Shown here: piece after piece, positions 8,172 through 16,556 of the stretch
Layout of the letters: every line of letters starts with the position of its first letter
Position numbering within the stretch: position 1 is the stretch's first letter
DNA from: Halovulum marinum
GTDB lineage: Bacteria > Pseudomonadota > Alphaproteobacteria > Rhodobacterales > Rhodobacteraceae
Direction: 5' to 3'
NCBI RefSeq assembly: GCF_009697225.1
Contig: NZ_WIND01000026.1
Span: 1-39,589 of the forward strand
DNA length: 39,589 bases
Notes under the pieces: generated by a model
Told to the model about the DNA's origin: nothing
What the model saw: only the letters and a program-made list of their open reading frames with translations
Databases searched by the model: none
Translations under genes and position numbers: made by a program

Positions 8172-10504
8172 TGAAGCTGCAATATCTCCCGGCCGCGCTG
8201 CTCGCGGTATTCGTCTGCACGGCGGCCGCCGCCCAGCAGGCGGCGCCGATCCGTGCGGTCGAGCATCCCGAATACTCGCGGCTGGTGCTGCCGCTGCCGG
8301 CCGGCGCGGACTGGTCGCTGTCCCAGGACGGCAGCCGCGCGGCCCTCAGATTGACCGGGCCGGTGCCGGATCTCGACGTCTCCTCGGTGTTCCAGCGCAT
8401 GCCGCGAACCCGAATCCTGTCGGTATCCGCCCGGACCGTCCCCGGCGGCGCAACGCTGGAACTGACCCTCGCCTGCGCCTGCGAGGTGGTGCCCGCGCCG
8501 ATCGGCACCGGCTTTCTGGCCATAGATGTCCGGCGTCCCGACGGCGCGCCGGCAACCGAGAGGATCGATCCCCGGCCGATGAAGATCGGCGCGGCCGCCG
8601 GTGCGGCGCAGCGGCCCGGGCCCCGGGCGGCGCCCGCTTCGCAAGCGGCGGCGCCGGACCTGGCGGCAGCAGGCCCGGGTTCGAATGCCACCGCGCCTCC
8701 GACGCTCGGCGGCGGCGGCTCCGATACGACAGACGCGGTTCTGGCCGCGCGGGACCAGCTGATGGCGTCGCTGGAACGTGCTGCAGACGAGGGCCTGCTG
8801 ACCATCGCTCCGGAAGTCGCGACCAGCATTGCGCCCTTGGCTGCCGATCTCGCAATCGCCGAGGCGGCGCCCGGACGACTTCCCGCCGCGACCGTCACGC
8901 CGGCGCCGTCCCGCACCGTCGCCGAGGTCGCGGCGCCGGGGCTTGACGCGCATCTGAGCATCCGCGGCCCGCTGGATCCGGCACGCCGGGCCGACGCCGA
9001 CACCGAGACCACGCCGCAGGCCTGTCTGAATGACGAGGCACTCCACGTCGCGTCCTGGAATGCGGGCGAGGAATTTGCCGAAGGCCTGGGTCAGCGGCGC
9101 CGGCTGATCATCTCGCCGGCCGGCGATCTCGACTTCCCGGCGATCGAGGATCTTGCGCGCTTCTACATCAGCTCGGGGTTCGGCCGCGAGGCGCAGGCAT
9201 TGCTGGGCGTTACCGGCGGCACCGGCGACGCACGCCGCCTGCTGCAGGATCTCGCCCGCGTCGTCGACGGTCAACCGCCCGACCCGCTCGGGCCGATCGC
9301 GTCGGCCGCGGCCTGCGACGGGCGGATCAGCCTGTGGCGCGCTGCCGCCGGCCTCGATACCGGTTCCGGCCGGAAAGCCGCGGACAAGGCGGTGCTCGCC
9401 GGTATCGAGGAGCTTCCGGTGCCGTTGCGCCGGGTCGTCGCGGCGGCGGTTGTCCGCAACGCGCTGGCCAACGACCGACCCGACCTTGCGCGGGACATCC
9501 TCGGCGTCCTCGACCGGACCCCGGGGGACGGAGGGCGCGGCGAAGTGGCCATGCGCGCGGCGGTGCTGCTGTCGGAAGGTCAGGCCGGCGCGGCGCTGGC
9601 CCTCACCGCTCCGGTGCTGGCGACAGCGTCTTCTCCTGATCCCGATCTGTTGCTGGCTCATGCCCAGGCGACGCTGCAAACCGGCAGCAGCGTCGCGCCG
9701 GCGCTGACCACGGGTCTCGACGCCGCGATTGCGGCGCTGCCGGATGCGCCCGGAGTCGCTCGCGATCTGCGATTGGTGCGAATCCGGCTCGAGGCCGCCC
9801 AGGGCCGGCCGATCGCCGCCCTGCGCGCGCTGCGGGGGCTGGAAGCCGACCCTGGATCCAAGGATCCGGAGTTGCGCGCAGTGGGATTGGACATTCTCGA
9901 GGCCATGCCGGCCGAGCAGCGGCGCAGCCTTGCCGGCGCGCACGCGGCGCTGGAAAACAAGGGCATTTTCGCAACCGGTTCACGCGGCGCGGCGCTGCGG
10001 ACGCTGTTCGCCGGAGATCTCATCCGCGGCGGACTGCCCAACGCCGGCTCTGCACTGCTTGCGGCGGGATCGGAGATCGCCGACAGGGACGCGCGGCTGA
10101 TGGCGGCGGCGGCGCGGCTGGCCGAGGGAGATCCGCGCGGAGCGTTGACCGCGCTGGACGGTCTGACGGGAGCGGATGCGGCGCGGGTCAGGGCGCGGTC
10201 ACACATTCGCCTCGGAGACCTGCCAGCCGCGGCCGCGGCCATGTCCGGGCCGGGCACCAACGCGTCCGCAGACACGCGCCGCGACGCCCTTTCCTTACTT
10301 GCGGTTGCCAGTGACAGCACTTCGAAGGGTGAGATTTCCAAACTCTATGCGCCCTTGTCCGCCTATCTCAGCAGGCGGACGGAACCGGTGCCGGGCACCC
10401 GCGAGACGGGGCCTACCCTGGACCGCGCCCGGGCGGCGCTGCACGACGTGCCGACGCTGCTGGCGGCGGTCAGCGCCATGACGCCCAGGGAAGATGCGAA
10501 CTGA
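8171..10504 (+). CDS. Large exported helical-repeat protein coupled to motA (MotC-like candidate)
   Basis: A 777-residue protein not recognised with certainty. A signal peptide covers residues 1-21 (ending AAAAQ). Residues about 25-125 are beta-rich with a CAC pair (102, 104) and resemble an AMIN-type fold. About 130-280 is a low-complexity Ala/Pro linker. From about 285 to the end the sequence is alpha-helical, with repeated Ala/Leu/Arg helix pairs like a TPR-type solenoid, and includes Cys285 and Cys382. Its start overlaps the motA stop, which normally signals translational coupling and a shared job. With motE two genes upstream, a periplasmic stator partner analogous to rhizobial MotC is plausible, though MotC is shorter. 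Confidence 0.6.
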   Translation: MKLQYLPAALLAVFVCTAAAAQQAAPIRAVEHPEYSRLVLPLPAGADWSLSQDGSRAALRLTGPVPDLDVSSVFQRMPRTRILSVSARTVPGGATLELTLACACEVVPAPIGTGFLAIDVRRPDGAPATERIDPRPMKIGAAAGAAQRPGPRAAPASQAAAPDLAAAGPGSNATAPPTLGGGGSDTTDAVLAARDQLMASLERAADEGLLTIAPEVATSIAPLAADLAIAEAAPGRLPAATVTPAPSRTVAEVAAPGLDAHLSIRGPLDPARRADADTETTPQACLNDEALHVASWNAGEEFAEGLGQRRRLIISPAGDLDFPAIEDLARFYISSGFGREAQALLGVTGGTGDARRLLQDLARVVDGQPPDPLGPIASAAACDGRISLWRAAAGLDTGSGRKAADKAVLAGIEELPVPLRRVVAAAVVRNALANDRPDLARDILGVLDRTPGDGGRGEVAMRAAVLLSEGQAGAALALTAPVLATASSPDPDLLLAHAQATLQTGSSVAPALTTGLDAAIAALPDAPGVARDLRLVRIRLEAAQGRPIAALRALRGLEADPGSKDPELRAVGLDILEAMPAEQRRSLAGAHAALENKGIFATGSRGAALRTLFAGDLIRGGLPNAGSALLAAGSEIADRDARLMAAAARLAEGDPRGALTALDGLTGADAARVRARSHIRLGDLPAAAAAMSGPGTNASADTRRDALSLLAVASDSTSKGEISKLYAPLSAYLSRRTEPVPGTRETGPTLDRARAALHDVPTLLAAVSAMTPREDAN

Positions 10505-10695
10505 GGTGGCGCAGCGAAGGCACGTCCGGCCATCGCGGCCGCATTGGATAGCCACGGAGCCGGCGCCCCTGCCATTGTCACGAAAGACGTCGCGGGAAAT
10601 CCGTCGGGGCAGAACCGCTGCGCTGGGATACCGGTCCCGGGCCGCCGCGGACTGGGAATTATTCCGATCCGCCCGCCCGGGTGAAATGCTATGAA
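10505..10695. other. Convergent intergenic gap between the motA operon and flgD
   Basis: A 191-base gap between the convergent motA-operon gene and flgD. No hairpin with a T-run and no convincing gene was found. A small frame at 10494-10694 overlaps the preceding stop but has arginine-rich, shadow-like composition. Confidence 0.5.
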
Positions 10696-11391
10696 TTAGG
10701 AAGCGCTCGCATCGCTCGAGGGTGTGCGAACAGCCAATGCACCTTCCGGTGCGATCGTTGCCCCCCCCTGCAGGACGATCCGCGCTGAGCCCGCCTCCAT
10801 CCTGACTTCCCGGACCGCGGCATAGACCGCGGCGGGTTGTGTGGTCGGCTTTCCGCCGGGACCGGTCACAGTAAACTCTGCAGAATAGGTTCCCGCCGGT
10901 GCAAGTTCCCCGGCGCTGGTTCGGCCATCCCAGATGTATTCTCCATTGGCGGCACCTGGCACCAGTTCGGCAACGGCCGTGCCGAAATCGTTTCTGATCG
11001 TCAGCGACGCGGACGACCCGGAATCGATGTTCACAGCCTGGAACTCGATCGGCGTCGATCCGTCGAACTGCGCCGGCACCTGCGCCGCGACCTCCTGTCC
11101 GATCCAGGAGACATAGCCGGACAGACCCCCGGCCGCATCGAAACCGGCGACGAAATCCGCGAGCAGCTCGTTGGTGCGGGTCTGTTGTTCCACCGTCGAG
11201 AAACTCGCCAACTGCGCGATGAAATCGGTTGAATTCACGGGGTTCAGCGGATCCTGGCTGCGCAACTGCGCGGTGAGCAGCGAGAGAAACGTGTCGAAGT
11301 CGGCCGAGATGTCCTTGCGCTTCTCGGGGACGGTCTGGGTTCCGATCGTGCTTGCCGTCGAGGCCGCGGGGTGGGTGGTGCCTGCATCCAT
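10696..11391 (-). CDS. flgD: Flagellar hook-capping scaffold protein FlgD
   Basis: A 231-residue FlgD, the temporary cap that polymerises hook subunits. The N-terminal signature is clear: [26 protein letters not shown], here given as the two parts [15 protein letters not shown] and NPVNSTDF, then [11 protein letters not shown]. The C-terminal half has the Ig/tudor-like FLG domain with [19 protein letters not shown]. It follows fliK by 12 bases in a two-gene minus operon, a common hook-length pairing. The hook gene flgE itself is not present in the window. Confidence 0.93.
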   Translation of the reverse strand: MDAGTTHPAASTASTIGTQTVPEKRKDISADFDTFLSLLTAQLRSQDPLNPVNSTDFIAQLASFSTVEQQTRTNELLADFVAGFDAAGGLSGYVSWIGQEVAAQVPAQFDGSTPIEFQAVNIDSGSSASLTIRNDFGTAVAELVPGAANGEYIWDGRTSAGELAPAGTYSAEFTVTGPGGKPTTQPAAVYAAVREVRMEAGSARIVLQGGATIAPEGALAVRTPSSDASAS

Positions 11392-11403
11392 TTCGATCTG
11401 CTC

Positions 11404-12603
11404 CTACAACCTGATGTCGAGGCGGCCATCGGCCAGAGCGGGCGACGGACGCGCCGCCGCGGCGCCGGCCGCGCCGGTGTCGCGAGTTTCCGCATCGCCG
11501 AGGATGTCCGCGGCCGCGATCATGTGTTCCGGCAGCGCGTCTTCGGCGCTGTCGTGTCCGGTCCCGAAGTCGATGTCCACGCCTTCGTAGCCGGCGTCCG
11601 ACAAGGCCCCGGCCAGATCCTGGGCGTGACGGCGCAGCAACTGTTCGACGTCTGCACGATCGGCGCTGACCACGGCCGTCAGATGGCCGTCCGAGCCGCT
11701 GAGCGTGATCCGGACCGATCCCAGTTCCGGCGGGTCGAGCCGCAACTGCAACTCGCGTTCGCCGCCGGCGGTCGACCTGGTCGCGATGCGGGCGATGAGG
11801 GATTGGACGTGGTCCTCCTGCGGCGCTGTCGGCACCGCTGACAGTCCCGGGCCCCGCGGTGCGGCCGAAGCTTGCGTCTGCGTCTGCGGCTCGGATGCGG
11901 CGGCCGCCGATTCGCCCCCGATCGGCGCGGTCGCATCTGCAACGGCCTGCGAATGCGCGGCACCGGTGGCCGGTGCTGGCTTCGCCACGGCGGGGGCTGA
12001 CTGATGGTTGCGATTGCCGCGATCCGGCTCCTGATGCGCATCCGGCGACGGAGCCGGCGCACGCGCGGAATTGCGAGCCTCGGGATCGGCTTCGGCAACG
12101 GCACCGGCCTCCGCCGGAGCCCCGGTCGCGGCGGGCAAGGCAGGCTGCCAGCGGCGGCCTTCGGCATCCGGCGCGGCCGCGGTCGGCGGCGGCGACGGCC
12201 GCGCAGGTGCGGGTACCGCCGGCTCGCCAGGCGCCGCGCCCGGCGGTTTTGCGGCGGCGGTCGCCGGCAGAGAGATGCTATCGGTGGGGGGCATGTTGCC
12301 GAACGCGGGGACTGCCTCGCCTTCCGGTGGGCGCACCTGCGCCGGCACGCTTGCGGCGTCGCCGGTGGCCGCGCTCTCCGGCTCGAACAGGCCTTGCACC
12401 TGCCGCGGCAGAGGAGCAACCGCGGCAACTTGCGCCGGGCGGCCGGCGGGCGCCAGCGCCGCCGTGGCGACCTCGGGTGCCGCTGCAAGCTCGAATCGCG
12501 GCGTCTGCGCGACGTCCTTGTCGGCGATGGCAGCATCTTTCGGGATCTTGCCGGCCCGGGTCGGAACAGTGGCGGCGCGAATCAGCTCTGGACCATGTGT
12601 CAT
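11404..12603 (-). CDS. fliK: Flagellar hook-length control protein FliK
   Basis: A 399-residue protein whose first 270 residues are low-complexity and rich in Ala, Pro and Glu, as in FliK molecular rulers. The conserved C-terminal Flg_hook domain (about 280-360) contains ELQLRLDPPELGSVRITLS and a VEQLLRRHAQDLAGALSDAGY helix, split here as VEQLLRRHAQDL and AGALSDAGY. FliK is exported, measures the hook and then triggers FlhB (24562-25662) to switch substrate class. Its ATG at 12603 faces the flgJ-like gene across a short divergent region. Confidence 0.88.
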   Translation of the reverse strand: MTHGPELIRAATVPTRAGKIPKDAAIADKDVAQTPRFELAAAPEVATAALAPAGRPAQVAAVAPLPRQVQGLFEPESAATGDAASVPAQVRPPEGEAVPAFGNMPPTDSISLPATAAAKPPGAAPGEPAVPAPARPSPPPTAAAPDAEGRRWQPALPAATGAPAEAGAVAEADPEARNSARAPAPSPDAHQEPDRGNRNHQSAPAVAKPAPATGAAHSQAVADATAPIGGESAAAASEPQTQTQASAAPRGPGLSAVPTAPQEDHVQSLIARIATRSTAGGERELQLRLDPPELGSVRITLSGSDGHLTAVVSADRADVEQLLRRHAQDLAGALSDAGYEGVDIDFGTGHDSAEDALPEHMIAAADILGDAETRDTGAAGAAAARPSPALADGRLDIRL

Positions 12604-12687
12604 GGCCGGAAGATCGCGCTTCGGGGTTACCGAATCTTTACCGCGCGAAGCTCAGGATGCGCCGAAATCATCACGGCAGGAGGCATG
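12604..12687. promoter_or_regulatory. Divergent fliK/flgJ control region
   Basis: An 84-base divergent gap. At 12627-12641 it contains the direct repeat TTAC-N7-TTAC, in the same 4-7-4 geometry as a CtrA box but with two bases off TTAA-N7-TTAA. CAGGAGG at 12677-12683 is the ribosome-binding site of the flgJ-like gene. The regulator is inferred only from geometry and from the flagellar context. Confidence 0.35.
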
Positions 12688-12984
12688 ATGGCCATTTCGA
12701 TCTCGACGGCGATTCCGCCCGATCCGGCGGATCTGGGCAATCGGCAGCAGGCGCTGCGGCGGTCCGCCGTAGCGCTCGAAGAAAGCTTTCTGGGTGAAAT
12801 GCTGCGGCTGAGCGGTGTCGCGCGCCCGCCGGACACCGGCGGTGGCGGCGCCGGCGAAGATGCCTTCGCCGGTTTCCTCGCCGATGCGTACGCCGCCGAA
12901 CTGGCCGGCGCGGGGGGCGTAGGGCTGGCCGAGCAGATCTACCGCGCGCTGCTGGCCCGCGAATCGTCGGACGGTGCGGCATGA
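12688..12984 (+). CDS. flgJ: Rod-binding protein FlgJ, short form
   Basis: A 98-residue protein with the FlgJ rod-binding pattern: ALEESFLGEMLRLSG, then DAFAGFLADAYAAELAGAGG and LAEQIYRALLAR. The C-terminal muramidase domain of enterobacterial FlgJ is absent. In Rhodobacter sphaeroides the same split exists, with a separate flagellar transglycosylase (SltF); here a candidate is at 28534-29250. Two ATGs, at 12685 and 12688, follow AGGAGG; the second gives better spacing. The stop overlaps the next start (ATGA). Confidence 0.85.
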   Translation: MAISISTAIPPDPADLGNRQQALRRSAVALEESFLGEMLRLSGVARPPDTGGGGAGEDAFAGFLADAYAAELAGAGGVGLAEQIYRALLARESSDGAA

Positions 12985-13352
12985 AGGGTCTGTCGCGCCA
13001 GCGCGTCGCCGCCCGGCGGATCCTGGCCCTGCTGGACCAGGAGCGGCAGGTGCTGCTGAGCGGGAACTACGCCGCCGCCCGGTCGCTCGAGCATCATCTC
13101 TCGCGCGAGACCGGGGTTCTTGCCGCGTCGCTGGCCGCGGACGACCCGGCGATGGCGGCATTGCTGGAGCGGATCGCGGAGCTGGCGCGCCGCAACTGCG
13201 CCCTGGCGGAGGCGGCGCAGCGTGGGCTGCAGACCGGCGCCCGCCTGCACGAGGAACTGCGGCGCAAGCGCAGCGAGCTTGCCACCTATACCGGCACCGG
13301 GCGGCGGCTGGATCACGGCGTGCGCAGCGGATCCGAGGATCGCCGCGCCTGA
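12981..13352 (+). CDS. flgN: FlgN-like export chaperone
   Basis: A 123-residue, almost wholly helical protein. It has the FlgN pattern of an N-terminal helix LLDQERQVLLSGNYAAARSLE followed by a second Ala/Arg/Leu helix and a basic tail, split here as LLDQERQVLLSGN and YAAARSLE. FlgN keeps hook-associated proteins FlgK and FlgL soluble for export. The family is poorly conserved, so the call rests on helical layout, size and coupling to flgJ. The clients flgK and flgL are not in this window. Confidence 0.7.
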   Translation: MKGLSRQRVAARRILALLDQERQVLLSGNYAAARSLEHHLSRETGVLAASLAADDPAMAALLERIAELARRNCALAEAAQRGLQTGARLHEELRRKRSELATYTGTGRRLDHGVRSGSEDRRA

Positions 13353-13586
13353 CCCATCGGCCGGTAACGCGGCGTTCATCTAAAACACCAGCTATCGAGG
13401 CCAGGCATCCTCGGCGGCAATTAACCGCCCATTATCGGAATCGGACTGAAATCGTCCTGCGACCCGAGGGGTTGGCGCGGCGACGGCAAAACGCCCATGC
13501 CGCAGGCGCCAGAATGGCGGACCGGCCACATCGATGGCCGCCCTTCAACCGGGCGTCGAAAGCGCCCAAGCTGACTGAGGATGAAC
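13353..13586. promoter_or_regulatory. fliC upstream region with CtrA-like box
   Basis: A 234-base gap before fliC. TTAA-N7-TTAT lies at 13421-13435, one base off the CtrA consensus. About 150 bases separate it from the fliC start, so a long 5' leader is possible. In Caulobacter FlbT acts on the fliC leader; an flbT gene is just downstream here. TAAA at 13381 followed after 15 bases by GCCAGGCA is a poor match to the sigma28 pattern TAAA-N15-GCCGATAA, so sigma28 control is not supported. Confidence 0.4.
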
Positions 13587-14834
13587 ATGTCCAGCATTCT
13601 GACCAACAACGGCGCGATGGTCGCGCTGCAGACCCTGAACTCCATCAACAAGAACATGGCGACGACCCAGAACGAGATCTCGACCGGGATGAGCATCGCC
13701 TCGGCGAAGGACAACTCGGCGATCTGGGCGATCTCGACCGTGATGCGCTCCGATGTCGCCGGCTTCGAGGCGATCTCGGAGTCCCTCGCGCTTGGCTCGT
13801 CGACGGTGGCCGTGGCGCGGAACGCCGCGGAGCAGGTGACCGAGCTGCTGAACCAGGTGAAAGGCAAGGTCGTCTCGGCGCAGGAGGAGAACGTCGACCG
13901 CGAGAAGATCCAGACCGACATCTCGGCGCTGCGCGACCAGATCGTCTCGATCACCGGCGCGGCGCAGTTCAACGGCCTGAACCTGCTGTCGGGCACCGCG
14001 AACGTCTCGGTCCTGTCGTCGCTCGACCGCAGCACCGACGGCACGGTGTCGCAGTCCTCGATCACCGTCGCGCGGCAGGATCTGACCACGGCGACGGGCG
14101 CCTTCGGCGCCACGTCCGTCGGCAGCGCCGGCGACCTGATCACCGGTGACGGGAACGTCGGCTCGGCCCTGGCGGGCAACGCGGCGGCCAACGCGGTGGT
14201 CACGATCACCGATGGCGGCGTGACCGACGGCGCCAGCTACCGGATGACCCTGCAGGGCGCCGCCTCCGCCGATATCGGCACCACAGCGCAGACCTTCGAG
14301 TATGTGGCCGTCGAAGGCGACACCGCGGCGGATGTGGTGACGAACCTGGCCGGGCAGATCAGCACGTTCCTGACGGAACAGGGCTCCTCCGAGGTCACGG
14401 TCGCTTCCGACACCAGCGCGGGGACCGTAACGGTCTCGTTGGCTGGCGGCGCGGCTGCTGGCGATACCGTGACCGTCGGCATCGCGGAAGCTCTGGACGG
14501 CACCCGCGATGGCGGCCTGCTGGCGCTGGGCGCCATGGATGTCACCTCCGACGCGGGCGCGGCACAGGCGCTGACCGATATCGAGGCGCTGATCCAGACC
14601 GCGGTGGATGCCGCGGCCCAGTTCGGCTCGGTGCAGGGCCGGATCGAGATCCAGTCCGACTTCATCGGCCAGCTGAGCGACTCGCTGAAATCGGGCATCG
14701 GCGCGTTGGTCGATGCGAACATGGAGGAGGCGTCGGCCCGGTTGCAGGCGCTTCAGGTGCAGCAGCAGCTGGGCATCCAGTCTCTGTCGATCGCCAACCA
14801 GGCGCCGCAGAACATCCTCTCGCTGTTCCGGTAA
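13587..14834 (+). CDS. fliC: Flagellin
   Basis: A 415-residue flagellin. The N-terminal D0/D1 region (residues 1-140) has SSILTNNGAMVALQTL and AQFNGLNLLSG. The central part (about 160-320) is a variable, Thr/Val/Gly-rich outer domain. The C-terminal D1/D0 region ends QAPQNILSLFR. The upstream ATG at 13581 touches the GAGG ribosome-binding site (13577-13580), while ATG 13587 has a six-base spacer and gives the usual MSSI N-terminus, so 13587 is preferred. A strong hairpin follows the gene. Confidence 0.95.
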   Translation: MSSILTNNGAMVALQTLNSINKNMATTQNEISTGMSIASAKDNSAIWAISTVMRSDVAGFEAISESLALGSSTVAVARNAAEQVTELLNQVKGKVVSAQEENVDREKIQTDISALRDQIVSITGAAQFNGLNLLSGTANVSVLSSLDRSTDGTVSQSSITVARQDLTTATGAFGATSVGSAGDLITGDGNVGSALAGNAAANAVVTITDGGVTDGASYRMTLQGAASADIGTTAQTFEYVAVEGDTAADVVTNLAGQISTFLTEQGSSEVTVASDTSAGTVTVSLAGGAAAGDTVTVGIAEALDGTRDGGLLALGAMDVTSDAGAAQALTDIEALIQTAVDAAAQFGSVQGRIEIQSDFIGQLSDSLKSGIGALVDANMEEASARLQALQVQQQLGIQSLSIANQAPQNILSLFR

Positions 14835-14843
14835 CGGCATGAC

Positions 14844-14864
14844 GGGGGGCGGTCTCCGCCCCCC
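14844..14864 (+). terminator. Strong hairpin after fliC
   Basis: GGGGGGCGG (14844-14852), loop TCT, CCGCCCCCC (14856-14864): a perfect nine-pair GC stem ten bases after the fliC stop. No T-run follows, so it may act as a weak intrinsic terminator, or as a 3' stabiliser that keeps fliC mRNA abundant relative to the downstream flaF-flbT message. Confidence 0.6.
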
Positions 14865-14926
14865 GCGCCGCATCTCGAATCGCCGCACCTGGCGGATTCC
14901 GACCCGAGTACAAGAAAGGATGCCGC

Positions 14927-15307
14927 ATGTTGAACACCGACGCGCTTGCCCGATCGGCCTATGCCAACGCCACCGCGATTGCGCCGCAGCCCCGGGACAA
15001 CGAGTACCGCGCCTTCGCCGAGGCGACGCGCAGGATCACCGATCACGCCGGCCGGTCCGACCGTTTTCCGCAGCTCGCCGAAGCGATCTATCGGAACCAG
15101 AAGCTGTGGGTCATGATGGCCGCGGGCGTCGCCGACGAAGCCAATGGCCTGCCGCCGGCTCTGCGCGCGCAGATCTTCTATCTCGCCGAATTCGTGCGCA
15201 CCCATTCCGCGAAGGTGCTGCAGGAGACGGCGACGCCGGACATTCTCGTCGAGATCAACACCATGATGATGCGCGGATTGCGCCCCACGGCGGGAGCGGC
15301 GGCGTGA
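14927..15307 (+). CDS. flaF: Flagellar biosynthesis regulator FlaF
   Basis: A 126-residue FlaF homologue with the family's RDNEYRAFAEATRRI, then AIYRNQKLWVMMAAGVAD and a C-terminal LRAQIFYLAEFVRTHS block. In alphaproteobacteria FlaF is needed for flagellin synthesis and secretion and works opposite FlbT. The fliC-flaF-flbT order is typical of the class. An AAAGGA ribosome-binding site precedes the ATG. The stop overlaps the GTG start of flbT by four bases. Confidence 0.92.
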   Translation: MLNTDALARSAYANATAIAPQPRDNEYRAFAEATRRITDHAGRSDRFPQLAEAIYRNQKLWVMMAAGVADEANGLPPALRAQIFYLAEFVRTHSAKVLQETATPDILVEINTMMMRGLRPTAGAAA

Positions 15308-15717
15308 CCGGGCTGGTGCTGAAGCTCGGGCCGCGAGAGCGGGTGATGATCAACGGCGTGGTGATGGAGAACGGCGACCGGCGCACGCGTCTGAACGTCA
15401 TAAGCCGCGACGCCAACGTCCTGCGCCTGCGCGATGCCATCCACCCCGAGGACGTGAAGACGCCGGTGACCCGGGTCTGCTACATCGCGCAGATGGTGCT
15501 GGCCGGCGAGGCGGCACCGGACGAGGGCAAGGCGCAGCTGCTGCGCGGCATCGAGCAGCTGCGGTTCGTGTTCAGCGATCCGGAAAGCGCCGAGCAGCTC
15601 CGCACGGCCGCCGAGGCGGTGTCGGCGCTGCGCTTCTACCCGGCGCTGAAGGCGCTGCGGACGCTGCTGCAGCGCGAACAGGTCCTGCTGAACCACGCCG
15701 CCCAGGGATCGGCCTGA
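15304..15717 (+). CDS. flbT: Flagellin translation repressor FlbT
   Basis: A 137-residue FlbT starting with GTG inside the flaF stop (GTGA). Family blocks are LVLKLGPRERVMINGVVMENGD, given here as LVLKLGPRERVMINGVV then MENGDRRTRL, and RVCYIAQMVLAG. FlbT binds flagellin mRNA leaders and promotes their decay until the hook is finished. The pairing with FlaF and position after fliC support a feedback loop on fliC. The stop TGA overlaps the next ATG by one base. Confidence 0.92.
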   Translation: MTGLVLKLGPRERVMINGVVMENGDRRTRLNVISRDANVLRLRDAIHPEDVKTPVTRVCYIAQMVLAGEAAPDEGKAQLLRGIEQLRFVFSDPESAEQLRTAAEAVSALRFYPALKALRTLLQREQVLLNHAAQGSA

Positions 15718-16556
15718 TGTACCAGCCGGTGGTCCCGTTGTCGGGTGTCGCCGGTTGGCGTTTCCTGGAGCGGACGGAAGCCGCGCAGCGGCAGGCTTTC
15801 GAGGGTAGCGCGCGAATCCAGCGCGACGCCGCGTACTTCCAGGAGCGGATCGCGGACGTGTCGAGCGCCCGCGACTTGGTTGCCGACCGCCGTATGCTGG
15901 CCGTCGCCCTCGGCGCCTTCGGCCTGGACGACGACCTCTACAAGACCGCTTTTCTGGAAAGGATGCTTTCCGAAGGTACCGACGATCCGCAAAGCCTTGC
16001 CAACAAGTTCGTCGACCCGCGCTACACTGCCTTCTCGAAGGCCTTCGGCTTCGGTGACCTGGGCGGGCCGCACGTGGCGCGGGCCGGGTTCGGCCAGGAT
16101 ATCGTCGCCCGCTACAAGGAACGGCAGTTCGAGATCGCCGTCGGCAACAGCGACGAATCGATGCGGCTGGCGATGACCTTCCGGCGCGAGATCGCCGGAC
16201 TCGCCGCTGCCGCCTCGGATGGGGCCAACGGCACGCAGTGGTACCGGATCATGGGCAGCAATCCGCTGCGTTCGGTGGTCGAGGCGGCGTTCGGGCTGCC
16301 GGCGCGGTTCGCCGGTCTGGACGTCGATCGCCAGCGCGAGATGCTCGAGGACAAGACCAGCCGGATGTTCGGGACGTCCTCGGTCGCCGCCTTCCGCGAA
16401 CCCGAAGCGGTCGACAAGATAATCTCCCGGTTCCTGGTCCGCCGTCAGGCGGAAGCGGGGCCGACAGCCGGAACGCCCGGCGCCGCCGCGCTGACCCTTC
16501 TGCAGTCTGCCGGCAGCACCGGGCTGACGAACCTGATCCTGTCATCTGCGCGGTGA
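15717..16556 (+). CDS. DUF1217 flagellar-cluster protein
   Basis: A 279-residue protein that begins at the flbT stop (TGATG), so it is translationally coupled to flaF-flbT. The repeated pattern of short helices with FxxR and DPR elements (KFVDPRYTAFSKAFGF, then RYKERQFEIAVG and FREPEAVDKIISRFLVRRQ) matches DUF1217, a domain found in alphaproteobacterial flagellar loci, alone or attached to FlgK-like proteins. No enzyme motif or membrane segment is visible. A secreted or filament-associated role is possible but unproven. Confidence 0.75.
   Translation: MYQPVVPLSGVAGWRFLERTEAAQRQAFEGSARIQRDAAYFQERIADVSSARDLVADRRMLAVALGAFGLDDDLYKTAFLERMLSEGTDDPQSLANKFVDPRYTAFSKAFGFGDLGGPHVARAGFGQDIVARYKERQFEIAVGNSDESMRLAMTFRREIAGLAAAASDGANGTQWYRIMGSNPLRSVVEAAFGLPARFAGLDVDRQREMLEDKTSRMFGTSSVAAFREPEAVDKIISRFLVRRQAEAGPTAGTPGAAALTLLQSAGSTGLTNLILSSAR

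Noticed and set aside
8105-9943. A 612-codon minus-strand frame opposite the 777-residue gene
   Set aside because: Arg/Gly/Gln-rich shadow composition, no start signal, whereas the plus frame has a signal peptide and is coupled to motA.
10494-10694. A 66-codon frame overlapping the end of the motA-operon gene
   Set aside because: Arginine-rich with no family pattern; probably non-coding convergent gap.
13381-13407. Sigma28 promoter upstream of fliC
   Set aside because: TAAA-N15 spacing fits but the -10 (GCCAGGCA) matches GCCGATAA poorly.
13545-14888. A 447-codon minus-strand frame opposite fliC
   Set aside because: Antisense shadow of an unmistakable flagellin gene.
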